DNA of 24,915 bases from Polyrhizophydium stewartii. Taxonomy: Eukaryota; Chytridiomycota; Chytridiomycetes; Rhizophydiales. The DNA is taken from assembly GCA_027604665.1 (NCBI GenBank), contig JADGIZ010000118.1, positions 1 to 24,915 of the forward strand, read 5' to 3'. The translations under genes and the position numbers were made by a program. Under the pieces are notes generated by a model. The model ran no database searches and was not told where the DNA came from. It was given only the letters and a program-made list of their open reading frames with translations. Positions 1 to 9,900 of the stretch are shown here, piece after piece (within the stretch, counting starts at the first letter, position 1; the number at the start of each line of letters is the position of its first letter).

Positions 1-1
1 G

Positions 2-153
2 GTATACCCTGCCTACCCGCCGCAGTATCCCCCGTATCACGCCCCGCCGCAGCATGGTTCACATCCCTACCAGGCCCGCCCGCCGGCTCCTCAAGCTCGC
101 GAGTACTGGGACCAGCCGCCGCAGTCTCACCCGCACCAGCCGCCGCACTCGCA

Positions 154-188
<35 letters not shown>

Positions 189-1348
189 AGTCCCAACAGC
201 AGCCGCAGCATCCGCAGCATCCGCAGCATTCGCAGCAGCATCCGCCGCCGCCGCCGCAGCAGCAGCAGCAGCAGCATCCACAGCCGCACCAGCCACTGCA
301 CCACCAGCAGCATCCGTCCCACCAGCAGCAGAACGCGTCTCTCGCATCGTATCCGCCCCACGCGTCGCACTCTGCCCCGCCTCCACCGTCTGCCGACCAG
401 CATGGCTATCCGCCGTACCCGCCAAGGCCCGGCATCGGCGTCGGCTTCCCGCCCCAGCGCGACGGCCCGCTCCCGCCCGCCTACGCCGATCCGCCGCGCT
501 TCTCGACCGACCGCGGCACAGGCCTCTCCCGCTCGCTGCCGCCCCTGCATTCCCTGCGCGGTCCCGGCGATCCCGTTGCACCGCCGCCGCACCATGGCCC
601 GATTCCGCCTCCGCTGCAGGCGGCCTCGAGCTCGTCTTCCATGGCCTCGCAGCCCCCCGCAGGCCCCGCCTCGTCGCCGCGCTCGATCCTGCCGCCCATG
701 TCCGTCCCCCGCGACAGCCACGGCAGCCCGCGCTTCGCATCGCCGCCCACGTCCGACGACTGGCGCGTCAAGCAGCTTGCGAATCCGCGGTCTCAGTCTC
801 CGCAGCATGTCGACAAGCCACAGCAGCAGCAGCAACACCAGCAGCAGCAGCAGCAACCGCAACAGCCTCCCGCTCAGCGTCCGACCTTGCCTTCCGTGCA
901 CACGATCCACAGGCGCAGCTCATATCCTCCTGACTCCGAATACGATCGCCGCCTGCATGCCCCGCCCCACCAGCCGCAGCAAGCTCAGCCGCCACCGCCG
1001 CACCAACAGCCGTATCCTTACGGGCGCCAGTCGCCCTCGCAGCAGCCCTCGCAGCCGTACTCGCACCTGCCGCCGCCTCCGTCTTCTCAGCAGTATACGC
1101 AGCATCCACATTACGCTCAGCAGCAGCCGCAGCAGCCACAGCAACAGCATCAACAGCAGCATCAACAGCAGCAGCTGCTGCAACAGCCGCCGCAGCAGCA
1201 CCCGCAGCATCCGCCACAGCCAAAGCAGCACTACTCGCAGCCGCAGCAGCCGCAGCAGCCGGATCCGCAGCCCTATCCGCCCCTGCACTCCAACTCGCAT
1301 CCGCAGGCCGCGCAGGCTTCCGGGTCTGCTGCTGCACCACAGAGCTAG
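2..1348 (+). CDS. Pro/Gln/His-rich low-complexity protein, C-terminal part (5' end outside window)
   Basis: A frame is open from base 2 to the TAG at 1346-1348, giving about 448 codons with no start needed because the gene enters from the left. The protein is dominated by Pro, Gln and His. It has an 11-Pro run (155-187), a Gln6 run (257-274), Gln/Pro/His blocks around 811-860 and 1117-1260, and many YPP-, HPQ- and PQQ-type words. Between them lie less biased stretches, for example DDWRVKQLANPRSQSP near 757-800 and VHTIHRRSSYPPDSEYDRR near 896-955, with basic/Ser clusters that could be phosphorylation sites. No catalytic domain is visible. Such tails are common in fungal transcription and RNA-binding regulators, but the deciding domain lies upstream, so I assign no function. 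This frame is preferred over the Arg-rich frame +3 and the antisense frame, which are open only because of the CNG repeats. No intron is needed. Confidence 0.7.
155..187 (+). repeat. (CCG)11 trinucleotide repeat coding for polyproline
   Basis: Eleven perfect CCG units encode Pro11 in the reading frame of the surrounding protein. It is likely to vary in length between strains and to be collapsed or miscalled in assemblies. Confidence 0.9.
257..274 (+). repeat. (CAG)6 trinucleotide repeat coding for polyglutamine
   Basis: Six perfect CAG units encode Gln6 directly after a CCG tract. Similar but interrupted CAG/CAA tracts recur at about 818-857 and 1117-1200 in the same protein. Confidence 0.85.
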
Positions 1349-1976
1349 ATGACATTGTCTGGGGGTCTTAACTAGCTCCTGTCTCATCTAGCTTTTTGTC
1401 CCTTGCCATCTTGGAGCCGTTATGTTGCTTGGTTCTCTCGCCTCTCTTCTACTCCTTCGTACTGTCTCCCTCTGCTGACTGTGTGTCCTTTTTTACTCCA
1501 ACCCACCATTCTCACCTTCTCACTCGCGCTTTCTTTCACCTTTTTTCGCTCACCCAAATCAGCTACTCCTCTGTGCCTTCTCGCCCTGGACTCGTCCCTC
1601 TCGTAACTCGATTTCAAGTCTTTTATTTCCCCCTTCATTTTGGACCCATCTCCACTTTTCTTCTCCCTTCCTCCCCACCCCAAAAAGGCAGTCCCGTTTT
1701 AGTCGCTCTCCATACTCTCCACTCGCCCTCTCACTGGACTGGACACAAGAAGCACACACTAAAAAACTTGATTAGTAATCTTCTTTGAAAGTTGTGTATG
1801 TGCTTGTTTGCATGGCGGGTTGTGGAAGGTGATTTGTGATGTTGTTTGCGCATTTACGACCAAGATCTCGATTGTTTGCGTCGTGCATACAACAACATCA
1901 ATCAACGAAAAGCAAACAAAAAAGGGGTCATAAAAACGAGCAGGAAAACAGAGATGTGTATTTTTGAGAGTCCAGA
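1349..1976. other. Convergent intergenic region, pyrimidine-rich
   Basis: These 628 bp separate the stop of the Pro/Gln-rich gene (+) from the stop of the BSD-domain gene (-), so they hold two 3' ends and no promoter is required. About 1390-1740 is strongly C/T-biased on the + strand. The part from about 1760 to 1960 is AT-richer than the rest of the window. I see no credible coding sequence, tRNA or hairpin terminator. A TTTATT at 1622-1627 would read as AATAAA on the minus strand, but it lies about 350 nt past the BSD stop and is weak as a poly(A) signal. Confidence 0.6.
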
Positions 1977-4008
1977 TCACTCCCAGTCGCCCCAGTCGTC
2001 CTCGCCCTTTTCGGGATGCCTCGGCGGAGCCGACGCGACCGACGCCGAGGCAAAACTCGACCCGTCGCGGACCATCTCAAAGCTCTCTGTCGAGCGGTCT
2101 TCTGAGAGCGTTTTGGGCGTTGCGTCCGCCACGCGGCCGTCGCCGTGCGACGAGGGCGACGTCGCGCCAGACGAAGAACCACCCGCTGCGGTTGCTCCCG
2201 CCGAGTGGCCGGCTGGTTTCGCCGCGTGCGAGGCACGGGGGGTCTGCAGCTGAGCGCCGTCGTCGTCGGCATTGGCAGCAGCGTCCGTCTTGACTGTCTT
2301 TGCTCCGCCAGAGTGCGCTCGGGTCTTGTCCGATACGTCCTGGTCGGCGCCATGATCATCGTTGTTAGGATTGTCGTCGTCGTCCTCAGAGTCCCACTTG
2401 AAATCATCGTCCTTTTGCGCTGCCTGGGTCGCATTGTCGACTAGCCGGCGACGCGCAGCCTCTTCGCGCTCAATCTCGCTCTGCCGAAAGTAGTATCGAA
2501 GCCAAAAATCCGTGTCCGACACTTTCTCGGGCACTGCCATTCCCACCCGAACATTCCATCGACACACACACACAAGCCAAGTCCCAGCAGAAAAATAACA
2601 GTCAGCCCAACTCGCCACTCCCAAAACATCCCCCTTTCTCTGTGCATCCGTGCATCCCACACATCGCATTCCTCACCAAGCAAATCAAAGAACCGCGACA
2701 CATGCGCATGCTCGCTCAGCAGCACGGCAATCTGCCCAGCCTTGCCAACACGGTCAAACGCCTTCTCAAACTCTACAAACCGCTGCGCGTACGCCTCGGG
2801 GTCCGTCGCCAGCAGCGCCGACGACGCCATGTGCGCGCGGACCTGCACCAGATCGCGCGGGTCGACCAGGTACGTCGTCTCGTCTTGCTCCATCTCGTTG
2901 AGAAGCTCCTGCTGGCGGTCGTACCTGCACCACCAACCGCCCCAGATGGGCCGCTTGTCATGTCAGCCAGCCAGCGGGTGCGTGCGTCGAATGCATGCAT
3001 CCGAGATGTGAGTGTGTGCGTTCCATGCGCGGGGCGGAAACGTACTTGACTGGCACAACAGGCACGGGCTGCCCGCTGCTGCCATAGCCGCGCACGGGGC
3101 TCGTGCCGGGCGTGACGTGCGCCACGGTCGTGATGAGCGCAGAGAACCCCGTCGCAAGCCCCGTGCCAAGATCCATGAGCCGCTTGCCGACAAACTGCTC
3201 CGCCTGCTCCGCCATCTCGTCAAAGGTGTCGAGCAGGCCCTTTTCGTCCGTCGTCGTCGTCGTCGTCGCCGTGGCTGCCGACGATGAAGGCGGTGGTGGG
3301 ACGCCCCGCCTGACTCGCTCGGGCGTCACCGGCGCCGACGACGACGCAGCAATAGACGCCGCCATGGGCTCGTCGGCGCTGGCGGCAGCCAGGTCCACCT
3401 CGCCCTGCTGCTGCTGGGCCATTGACTCCGATGTCCTTGTCGTCGCGGCTGCACGCACGCTGTCGAGGCTGTCGTCGAGGTCGCCAGCGTCGTCGTCGTC
3501 GTCGTCCTGGTTGGTCCCGCCCGCAGCCAGCGTCTGCAGGTTGCGGGCGAGCACCTCCATGCCTTGGGTCCCCTCTGCGGCGACCGTCGACACAAACTCG
3601 CCCAGGTCCCGCTTGTAGACTTCGATGACGGCCTCGGACTGCGTGCATGCGCCGCGGCATGGTCCATGGCGCAGGGCAGCACAGCATGGCGGCAGCGGGG
3701 CAGGACAGGTGGGGCAGGCGAGGCCGGCGGGCGAGGTCAGCGCCTGGTCCGCTGGGGAGCCGGGTGTGAAGCAAGCGGCGACCAGGGGCAGCTTGCTCCC
3801 CCACCTGCTTCTGAACCGCCTTGACCAGCCCGCCCCATGAGAGGCCCCACCCGCCGCTCGAGGCGCTGCTCGTGCTGCCGGTCATGCTGCCAAACAGCGA
3901 CGCCGCAAGCGGCGGCTCGGGCGTGTCTGCCCGCTGCGCAGGCGGCGGCTGTTGGAGGGGCTGCTGCTGCTGCTGAGGGGGCGTTGCCGGTTCGATCGAG
4001 TCGTCCAT
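1977..4008 (-). CDS. BSD-domain protein (BSDC1-like)
   Basis: Four exons on the minus strand, 4008-3805, 3638-3046, 2924-2677 and 2533-1977, give 533 aa. Introns are 3639-3804, 2925-3045 (donor GTACGT) and 2534-2676 (donor GTGAGG). The N-terminus is Pro/Gln-rich with a GGWGLSWGGLVKAVQKQ segment. It runs across the first junction into SEAVIEVYKRDLGEF, which resembles the N-terminal helix of human BSDC1. An acidic, low-complexity stretch follows. The BSD domain lies at about residues 308-365 and contains the signature (LLVPEKVSDTDFW then LRYYFR, W359) only after the third intron is removed. The BSD fold is a three-helix module also found in TFIIH p62 and synapse-associated proteins; the role of BSDC1-type proteins is poorly known. 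The acidic C-terminus ends in DDWGDWE. The start at 4008 is the second of two in-frame ATGs; one at 4029 would add 7 residues. The PSMD9 stop lies 24 nt upstream. Confidence 0.85.
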
Positions 4009-4032
4009 TCCGCTGGCAAACCCCGGCAACGT

Positions 4033-4989
4033 TCATTCGGCCGGCACGATGTGGCAGCTTGATGGGGAGGGGGGCAGCCAGGCATTCAGACATGCGGACG
4101 CGGCGGGTCAGCTCGCTGGTGCTGGTGCTGCTTCTGCGGAAGCGCGCATGCGGACGCACCCGAGCAGGCCGCGGCCGCTCCACTTGTGCGGCGTGACGGT
4201 CAGCTCGACCCGCTGGCCGTCTCGCACCACGGCCAAACGCAGTGGTTTCTGGGCATCATACAACGCATCGGACAGGTGGGAGAGTTCATGTCAGCATCTC
4301 CAGACGGACGGGGGCAGCCAGCGCTCGAGGAGGGCAGCAGCCGCACGTTCTCGCTGCCTTGCACCAGATCGACGAGCGCCGTCAGAGGCTTGTCCGTCTT
4401 GGCAGACACGGATCCGAAGCGCAGCACCATGTCGCCGCGCTGCAGGCCGGCCTCCCAGCACGGGCTGTCGGGCGACACGGCATTGACCCTGGCAAACGCC
4501 TGCTCGCTGCGCTCGTCGCGCGGCTGGCCCTGGGCCGCGACGCCCTCGGCGCGGGCCAGCTCGTGCATCCGATGCAGCGCCTCGGCCATCTCTTGCGTCA
4601 GCGCCTTGTGGTCGTTCTGAAGGCCTGCGAGCGGGGGCGAGGGCGACGAGTGTGTCAGCTCTGGGCTGGGATCAGGTGCGAGGAGAGGCATGTGAGGCTC
4701 ACGGATGATGGCGACCCTGGCGTGCCGCACGGCGTAGATGTCGACGCCGGCGATCGGGAAGCCCTCGCTGTCGACGAGCGGCTCAGACATGCCCATGTTG
4801 TGCTGCTCTCTCCGAGTCTGTCAGCGACTTGGCTGCGTGCTCGGGCGCGGTGGGGGGGCGCGTTTGGGGCATGGCACGCACCGACGCCAGCACATTCTGG
4901 TGCTCGCGCAGCTGCGCCTCGACCAGGTCGCGCCGGCGCGCAACCTCCTGCGCCAGCGCAACGGCCTCGGCGTGCGTCGCTGTCGTCAT
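4033..4989 (-). CDS. PSMD9: 26S proteasome assembly chaperone PSMD9/Nas2 (PDZ domain)
   Basis: Five exons on the minus strand, 4989-4882, 4802-4703, 4624-4347, 4248-4160 and 4057-4033, give 199 aa, close to human PSMD9 (223). The N-terminal coiled coil (residues 1-36) is followed by NMGMSEPLVDSEGFP, the family's most conserved block, then VDIYAVRHARVAIIRLQNDHK, whose central part is formed across the 4625-4702 intron. The PDZ-like domain starts at about residue 113 (FARVNAVSPDSP, then AGLQRGDMVLRFGSV) and continues with LRLAVVRDGQRVELTVTPHKW. The last intron (4058-4159, donor GTGCGT) joins GLLG to a 25-nt exon encoding CHIVPAE and the stop, matching the family ending GLLGC. Without that splice the frame would end as an unconserved tail at 4108. 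In yeast and human this protein chaperones assembly of the proteasome base with Rpt5 in the cytosol. The start is the first ATG before the coiled coil. Confidence 0.92.
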
Positions 4990-5108
4990 GTCAGCAAGGG
5001 GCAAATCACGTTGGCCGGTTTCCTCGCTGTTCAACCGACCGGACCGCGCACCACACCCACCCACCCGCACACACCGACAGACAGACAGACGCCGACGAGT
5101 ACAGAGAC
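4990..5108. promoter_or_regulatory. Divergent intergenic region, presumed bidirectional promoter
   Basis: Only 119 bp separate the PSMD9 start (minus) from the hydrolase start (plus), so both 5' UTRs and core promoters must fit here or extend into the genes. The sequence is C/A-rich on the + strand and holds a short CAGA repeat around 5077-5090. No TATA box or CCAAT box stands out. The assignment rests on gene orientation alone. Confidence 0.5.
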
Positions 5109-6821
5109 ATGGCAGACACCGTCAAGACCACCGAGTCGTGGGTCCTCAAGCCCAACGGGATCGAGATCTACACCCGCACGTGGGAGCCCGCTGATCCGGC
5201 GAGCATCGTCGCCGTCGTGGTCATGCTGCACGGCCTCGGCGAGCACATCCAGCGGTGCGTGGGCGGTCGCGGCGCCAGCGGCCGCAGCTGGCGTTGTCGC
5301 GGCGGCTGCTGACACGGCAGCTGCACGCTCGCCTGCTGCCTTCTGCTCGTGCCTTGGCCGCGGCGGCCGCTGGCTGCCTCGGTGTCCACCTCCCTCGCGC
5401 GTCGGCCGCCCCATCATCACATGCTTGACGACCGTCTCCTGGCACGTCCGCCACATCCGCCTGCGCTCGCCTCCCGTCTCGCTCGCTCGCTCTCTCTCTC
5501 TCTCACTCTCTCTCGGTGCTGTTCGTCGGCGCACGTCTGGTCCGCCCGACTCGCCTCGCCTCCGCTTCCACCCGCCTGTAAACGCCTGCAACCGTCTGCA
5601 GGTACAACCATGTCTTCCCGCACTTTGCCAGGGCCGGCATCAAAGTGTTTGGCTTCGACCAGCGTGGCTTTGGGCGGACCGTGCGCCGGTGCGGGCAGCT
5701 GGGCGACTCGCAAGGGCTGGACACGGTCATGAACGACGTCAAGGACGCTGTGGCTGCCGCGCGTGTCGGCGACAAGCCTCTGTTTGTCATGGGCCAGTCC
5801 ATGGGCGGCGCGCTGGCGCTGCTGTTTGCGAGCCGCCATCCGGATGGGGTCCGCGGCGTCATCTCGACGGGTGGGGCGCTTGCTTGCCTCGCTTCCTCAC
5901 GCCGATCGTGTCCGGCGGGGTGGTGGTGATGGCGGTATCGAGGCGATGGTGGTTTGCTGACCAGATCTGGGTGGGTGTGGAATCCAGCTCCTGCGATTGC
6001 GCCAGGCCCATCGGCCGCACCAAAGGGCATCGAGCCGCTGCTGCTGCGGTTTGTGCCGTATATTGCGCCCAACATCTCGGTCAAGAACACCGTTGGTGCG
6101 GCGCATCGGGGCTTGCGCTTGCCCTGAGCGCAGATATCCTCGGCTGGTGCTGTTTTGCTGACACGGATATGCTTACCGGTTCACACAAGATGCCAAGGGG
6201 CTCTCGTCTGACCCAGAGGCCGTCAAAGCTTACTTGGATGACCCATACGTCCACCCCTGGATCACGGTTGGCTCTGGTGGGCTGCCTCGTTTCTGGCCCG
6301 GCGGGCGTTTCCTGAGTTTGGGAAGGTGGATGTGCTGATGTGTATACATGCCGTGGATGTGCTTGCAACCCGCCGCCAGCCGCGTCGATCCTGCACATGG
6401 GCAACGAGCTCCAGACCGTGCACTCAAAGACGTTCAAGACGCCCGTGATTATCGTGCACGGATCAAAGGATCTGATCACCAGGTGCGGGCTTTGGAACAG
6501 TTTGGCAATGCGACCCGGCGGTCGTCATGCTCACATGGTTCTAATCCGATTCGCGTCCCACGGGATGCCAGCCCGACGGCCTCAAAGGCGTTCCACGATG
6601 CGATCCCGAGCACCGACAAGACCTATGTTGCCCTCGACGGCTACCTGCATGAGGGTGAGGTTGCAAGCCGATTGTGGCGGCGCGAGAGTCGAGATTGGGC
6701 TGACGGGCTCTCGCGTGTGGGAATGTTGTGTTGGATCGCAGTCTTCAACGAGCTTGGCGATATGAAGAACCCGCCCGTCAAGACTCTGGTTGAGTGGGTC
6801 CTGGCGCACTCCCGTGATTGA
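5109..6821 (+). CDS. Monoacylglycerol lipase-like alpha/beta hydrolase
   Basis: Seven exons, 5109-5254, 5602-5870, 5988-6095, 6190-6276, 6380-6482, 6572-6654 and 6742-6821, give 291 aa, close to human MGLL (303). The order of features is that of the serine hydrolase family: HGLGEH oxyanion motif (residues 41-46), FGFDQRGFG (65-73), nucleophile elbow GQSMGG with Ser115, a cap region ending KNTVDAKGLSSDPEAVKAYL, catalytic Asp234 in HGSKDLIT, and His264 in DGYLHE. The nucleophile motif has Gln where most relatives have His (GHSMGG). These enzymes split monoacylglycerol to glycerol and a fatty acid at lipid droplets or membranes; yeast Yju3 is the counterpart. No signal peptide is seen. The first intron is 347 bp, long for this locus. 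The weakest junction is 6277-6379, where a donor 10 nt earlier (GTTGGC at 6267) is an alternative but would shift the frame. Confidence 0.86.
5481..5514 (+). repeat. CT-rich microsatellite in the first hydrolase intron
   Basis: Interrupted GCTC and CT dinucleotide units form a polypyrimidine run within intron 5255-5601, about 90 nt before the acceptor. It is non-coding in the model and likely length-variable. Confidence 0.75.
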
Positions 6822-6829
6822 AACGTCGA

Positions 6830-6835
6830 AATAAA
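6830..6835 (+). promoter_or_regulatory. Candidate poly(A) signal AATAAA of the hydrolase gene
   Basis: A perfect AATAAA starts 9 nt after the TGA at 6819-6821. In fungi this element is degenerate and often absent, so this is suggestive only. The region 6822-6989 (168 bp) between this stop and the SFI1 start otherwise shows no clear element. Confidence 0.35.
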
Positions 6836-6989
6836 CAGCGGGGTTGCAGTGCAGATGGAAGAGTCGATTGAATGCGCTCGATCCTGTGGTTCGCTTGCTT
6901 ATCGCTGTGCCGTGGTCTGGATGGGTCCAACAAGTCGCCTTGGGACATCTCTTGAAGCACAGGATCATGCTTTCAAGTTTGCTTTGCGG

Positions 6990-9900
6990 ATGCTTTCGGA
7001 CGACGACGCGGCCGACGCAGATGCGTGGTGGTCGCACGTCACGGCCGACGGTGCGCCCGCATGCGCCCGCATGCGCATGCCGCCGCCTCAGCCATACAGC
7101 GGTTGCTGATGTTGTCCGCGTGCGCTCGCCGCTGGCACCCCTGGGCTCGCCGACGACCCGTCTCGCGCACAGACCTCGACAGGATCGAGGCAGCGCTGAC
7201 GCTGGCGTCTGCGGTTGGCGCCGAGGCCTCGCGCGACGTCGCACCTGGCCCCGCCGCCGCTGCTGCCGCTGCTAAAGGCGCCGGTTCTCGTGCCATGCAG
7301 GACGACCCGCAGGCGGCGGATGCTGCCGCCAACACCCTGGATATCGTGCAGCTCTTTCGCGCGCTGTCGGCCATCGAGCAGCACGAGAGCGACATTGGAG
7401 CTCGGATGCAGCCAGACGCATCTGGGCTGCCGGCGGCAGCTGCCGGGGATGCGCGTGGGATGGCCGCTCGTGCTCGGGGGTCAGCGAAAGGCGCTGCGCT
7501 CTCGACTTCGGGGGCGACGGCTCCAGGCGCTGGACGCAACCTGGCGCGGACGGTGCTGCTGCTGATGGCGCACAAGATGCCCGGCATGTCGTGGTGGGAC
7601 CGCCTGCGGACGCTGCAGAAGGTGCGACGCAGCGTGCATGCGAGCTTGCTTTCTCCAACTAGCAGACACTTCTGACTCTCCGCTCCGAGCAGCGGCTCGC
7701 TTCGAGCAGCCAAGAAGCCGTCCAGGAGCAAGAGATGCACCCAGATCACGCCGCGAGCGGGTCGGGCATCCACAGCGATCTGTCCCGCTCAATGTTTGGC
7801 ACGACGCTCGTTGGCGCCGACGCCCAGCGGCCCGAGCAAGACTACGGCCCCGCGCCGCCCGTGCCGGTGCATCACCACCCGCACGCGCACTATGTCGCGG
7901 TGCAGCTCGACCACGGACAGCATGGGCATCAGACGACACTGCAGCCGCCGCCGCTGCCGCACTTTCACCAGCTGCATCACATCTGGTTCCATCCGCATTT
8001 ACACCCACATCCGCCGCTTCAGCACTCCTATGTTGCGCCGCATCATGCTGGCCAGCTTGACTGCGGCGTACTGGATCCGTCCGCACGGCATTTGTCGAAC
8101 TCGAGGATCCCACAGCCTGTCGATCCTTGTGCAGCCCGCACGGCTGGTGAGAGCATGCCGCCGCCGCCGCCAATTCCATCGATTCAGCAGCACACGCACG
8201 CACGTGTGCATCCCGGAACTGCACCGAACGGGAGTGCTGCCGGCCCCACCGATTCGCGCATCTTGAACGGACTCACGTCGCAGGAGATTGACATGAGCAC
8301 GATCCCGCATGTGGAGCTTGAGCACGAGGACTTTGCCGACGAGGATCAGTCGGTCCAACCGCCGCAGCCACTCCCCGCACCGCTGGCGATACCGCTGCCT
8401 GTGTCGCCGCAAGCGCAGCAGGCGTCACGGCAGCGTGCAGCCAACGCCGACCACAGCCGGATTGTGCCCGTGCGCAAGCCACTGCCGATTCCCGTCCAGC
8501 ACGATGCAACCACGCGACTGCCTGATGTTGGTGCAGATCACGACCTGTCGGCCATGGACCAGCGGCCGCGCAAGAGCACCGCATGGATGATCCAGAGCTG
8601 GATTGTTGCAACGTCGTTCTGGCAGCGGGCGATGCTGCGGAGACACCTGGATGCGTGGATGCGCCATCGCGAGCGGATGGCGCTCGCTCGAGCTTTTGAT
8701 GCAAGGCGTGTTGCGCGGCGTGCGCTCGTGCACTGGAGCGACCGTATGAATGCGCTGCAGGTCGGTGCACATCGCTTGGACTCGCTTGTCTGTATCGATC
8801 TGTGATGGGACACGACACATCTGACATTGCGCGATGCAGGCCAAGCGCATGAGGACCACGGCCCGCGGCGTGGTGACGGCGCTGCGCAAGAGCGCCATCA
8901 AGACCAAGGCCGACGTGCGGACGTTCCAGCGGCGGCATCTCCTCGTGCGCGCGTTCGAGCGGTGGCGGCACGTGCTCGAGACCACCACGCAGCGCCGCGA
9001 GCGGCTATCGCTCAGCGAGGCACGCACGGCGCTCATGGTCGAGAGGCGGCGGAAGCGGATTGTGATGATGGCGTGGCTGCGGCGTGCGCGCGAGCGGGCT
9101 GTGCAGAGAGAGCGGACGCAGCGGCTCGATGCGGCCGCGCAGCAGTTTGAGCTGCGCCGCGCGTGGGCCAAGTGGCGGCTTGCGGCGTACAAAACGCTCA
9201 CGACGACCGCGTCCGTGCACCTTGCGCGGATGAGGCTGCAGAGGATCTTCTTTCATCGGTGGCGCGCGCGGGTGCGTGCACGCGAGCGCCTTGTGGCCGC
9301 GGCAGACCGCTTCAGAGCCGAGCGCGCTACGACGCTCAAGCACGAGTGCTTTGCAATGTGGATGCGTCGAGCACATCTACGGCGCACGTCAAAGACGGTC
9401 GCGACGCGCATCTCGGTCGTGAGCCGCCGCGGCGCCATGGCCAATGCGTTCCAGATCTGGCGGGCCGGGTACCGCAAGCGCGAAGGTGCGCGGCGGATGG
9501 GTGCCGTCTTTGCGCGGGTGCTCGAGGACCGCAGGATGCGTCTAGTGTTTGATGCACTCAGGCAGCATGCACTACGGTCACGCGCCGAGGCTGCGGCTGA
9601 TGCGTACTGCGCGAGGCGGCTCTTGCGCGGTGCGTTCGCAGTATGGGCACAAAGGATGCGGGTGCACACGGCTGCCAAGCGCATGGCTTTTGCAAGGGCT
9701 GCTGGCCCTGTCTTCAGCGCGTGGCGTGACCTGGCGGCGCTGCGCAAGCAGCAGCGTGCTGCCCGCACAGCCTTTGAGCAGGCGCGGCTCAGATCCGTCG
9801 TGTCGTCGGCGTTCACGGCGTGGCGCTGGACGGCGCACAAAATCCGGCCGCTCCGCGTGTCGCTATCCCATATCACGTCGGCGGCGGATGCGCGGATTCT

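Noticed and set aside
59..910. Leu/Arg-rich open frame of 283 codons on the minus strand
   Set aside because: It is antisense to the CNG repeats. The Leu and Arg runs are simple complements of CAG and CCG units, with no domain.
54..1352. Arg/Ser-rich open frame of 432 codons on the + strand
   Set aside because: It is the +1-shifted reading of the CAG/CCG repeats. The Gln/Pro frame is open from the window edge, has protein-like segments between repeats, and ends at nearly the same place.
1396..1788. 130-codon open frame in the pyrimidine-rich intergenic region
   Set aside because: Its Ser/Leu/Phe/Pro composition follows directly from the C/T bias. There is no family resemblance, and it lies between two gene 3' ends.
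7051..7082. Repeated GCATGC-containing units suggesting a regulatory or mobile element
   Set aside because: They are two 10-nt units inside the first SFI1 intron, too short and simple to support any element.
7039..8224. Two antisense open frames of about 245 codons over the SFI1 5' exons
   Set aside because: They are Ala/Arg/Ser-rich without motifs, and they cross the inferred SFI1 introns at 7051-7172 and 7622-7692 without change in character.
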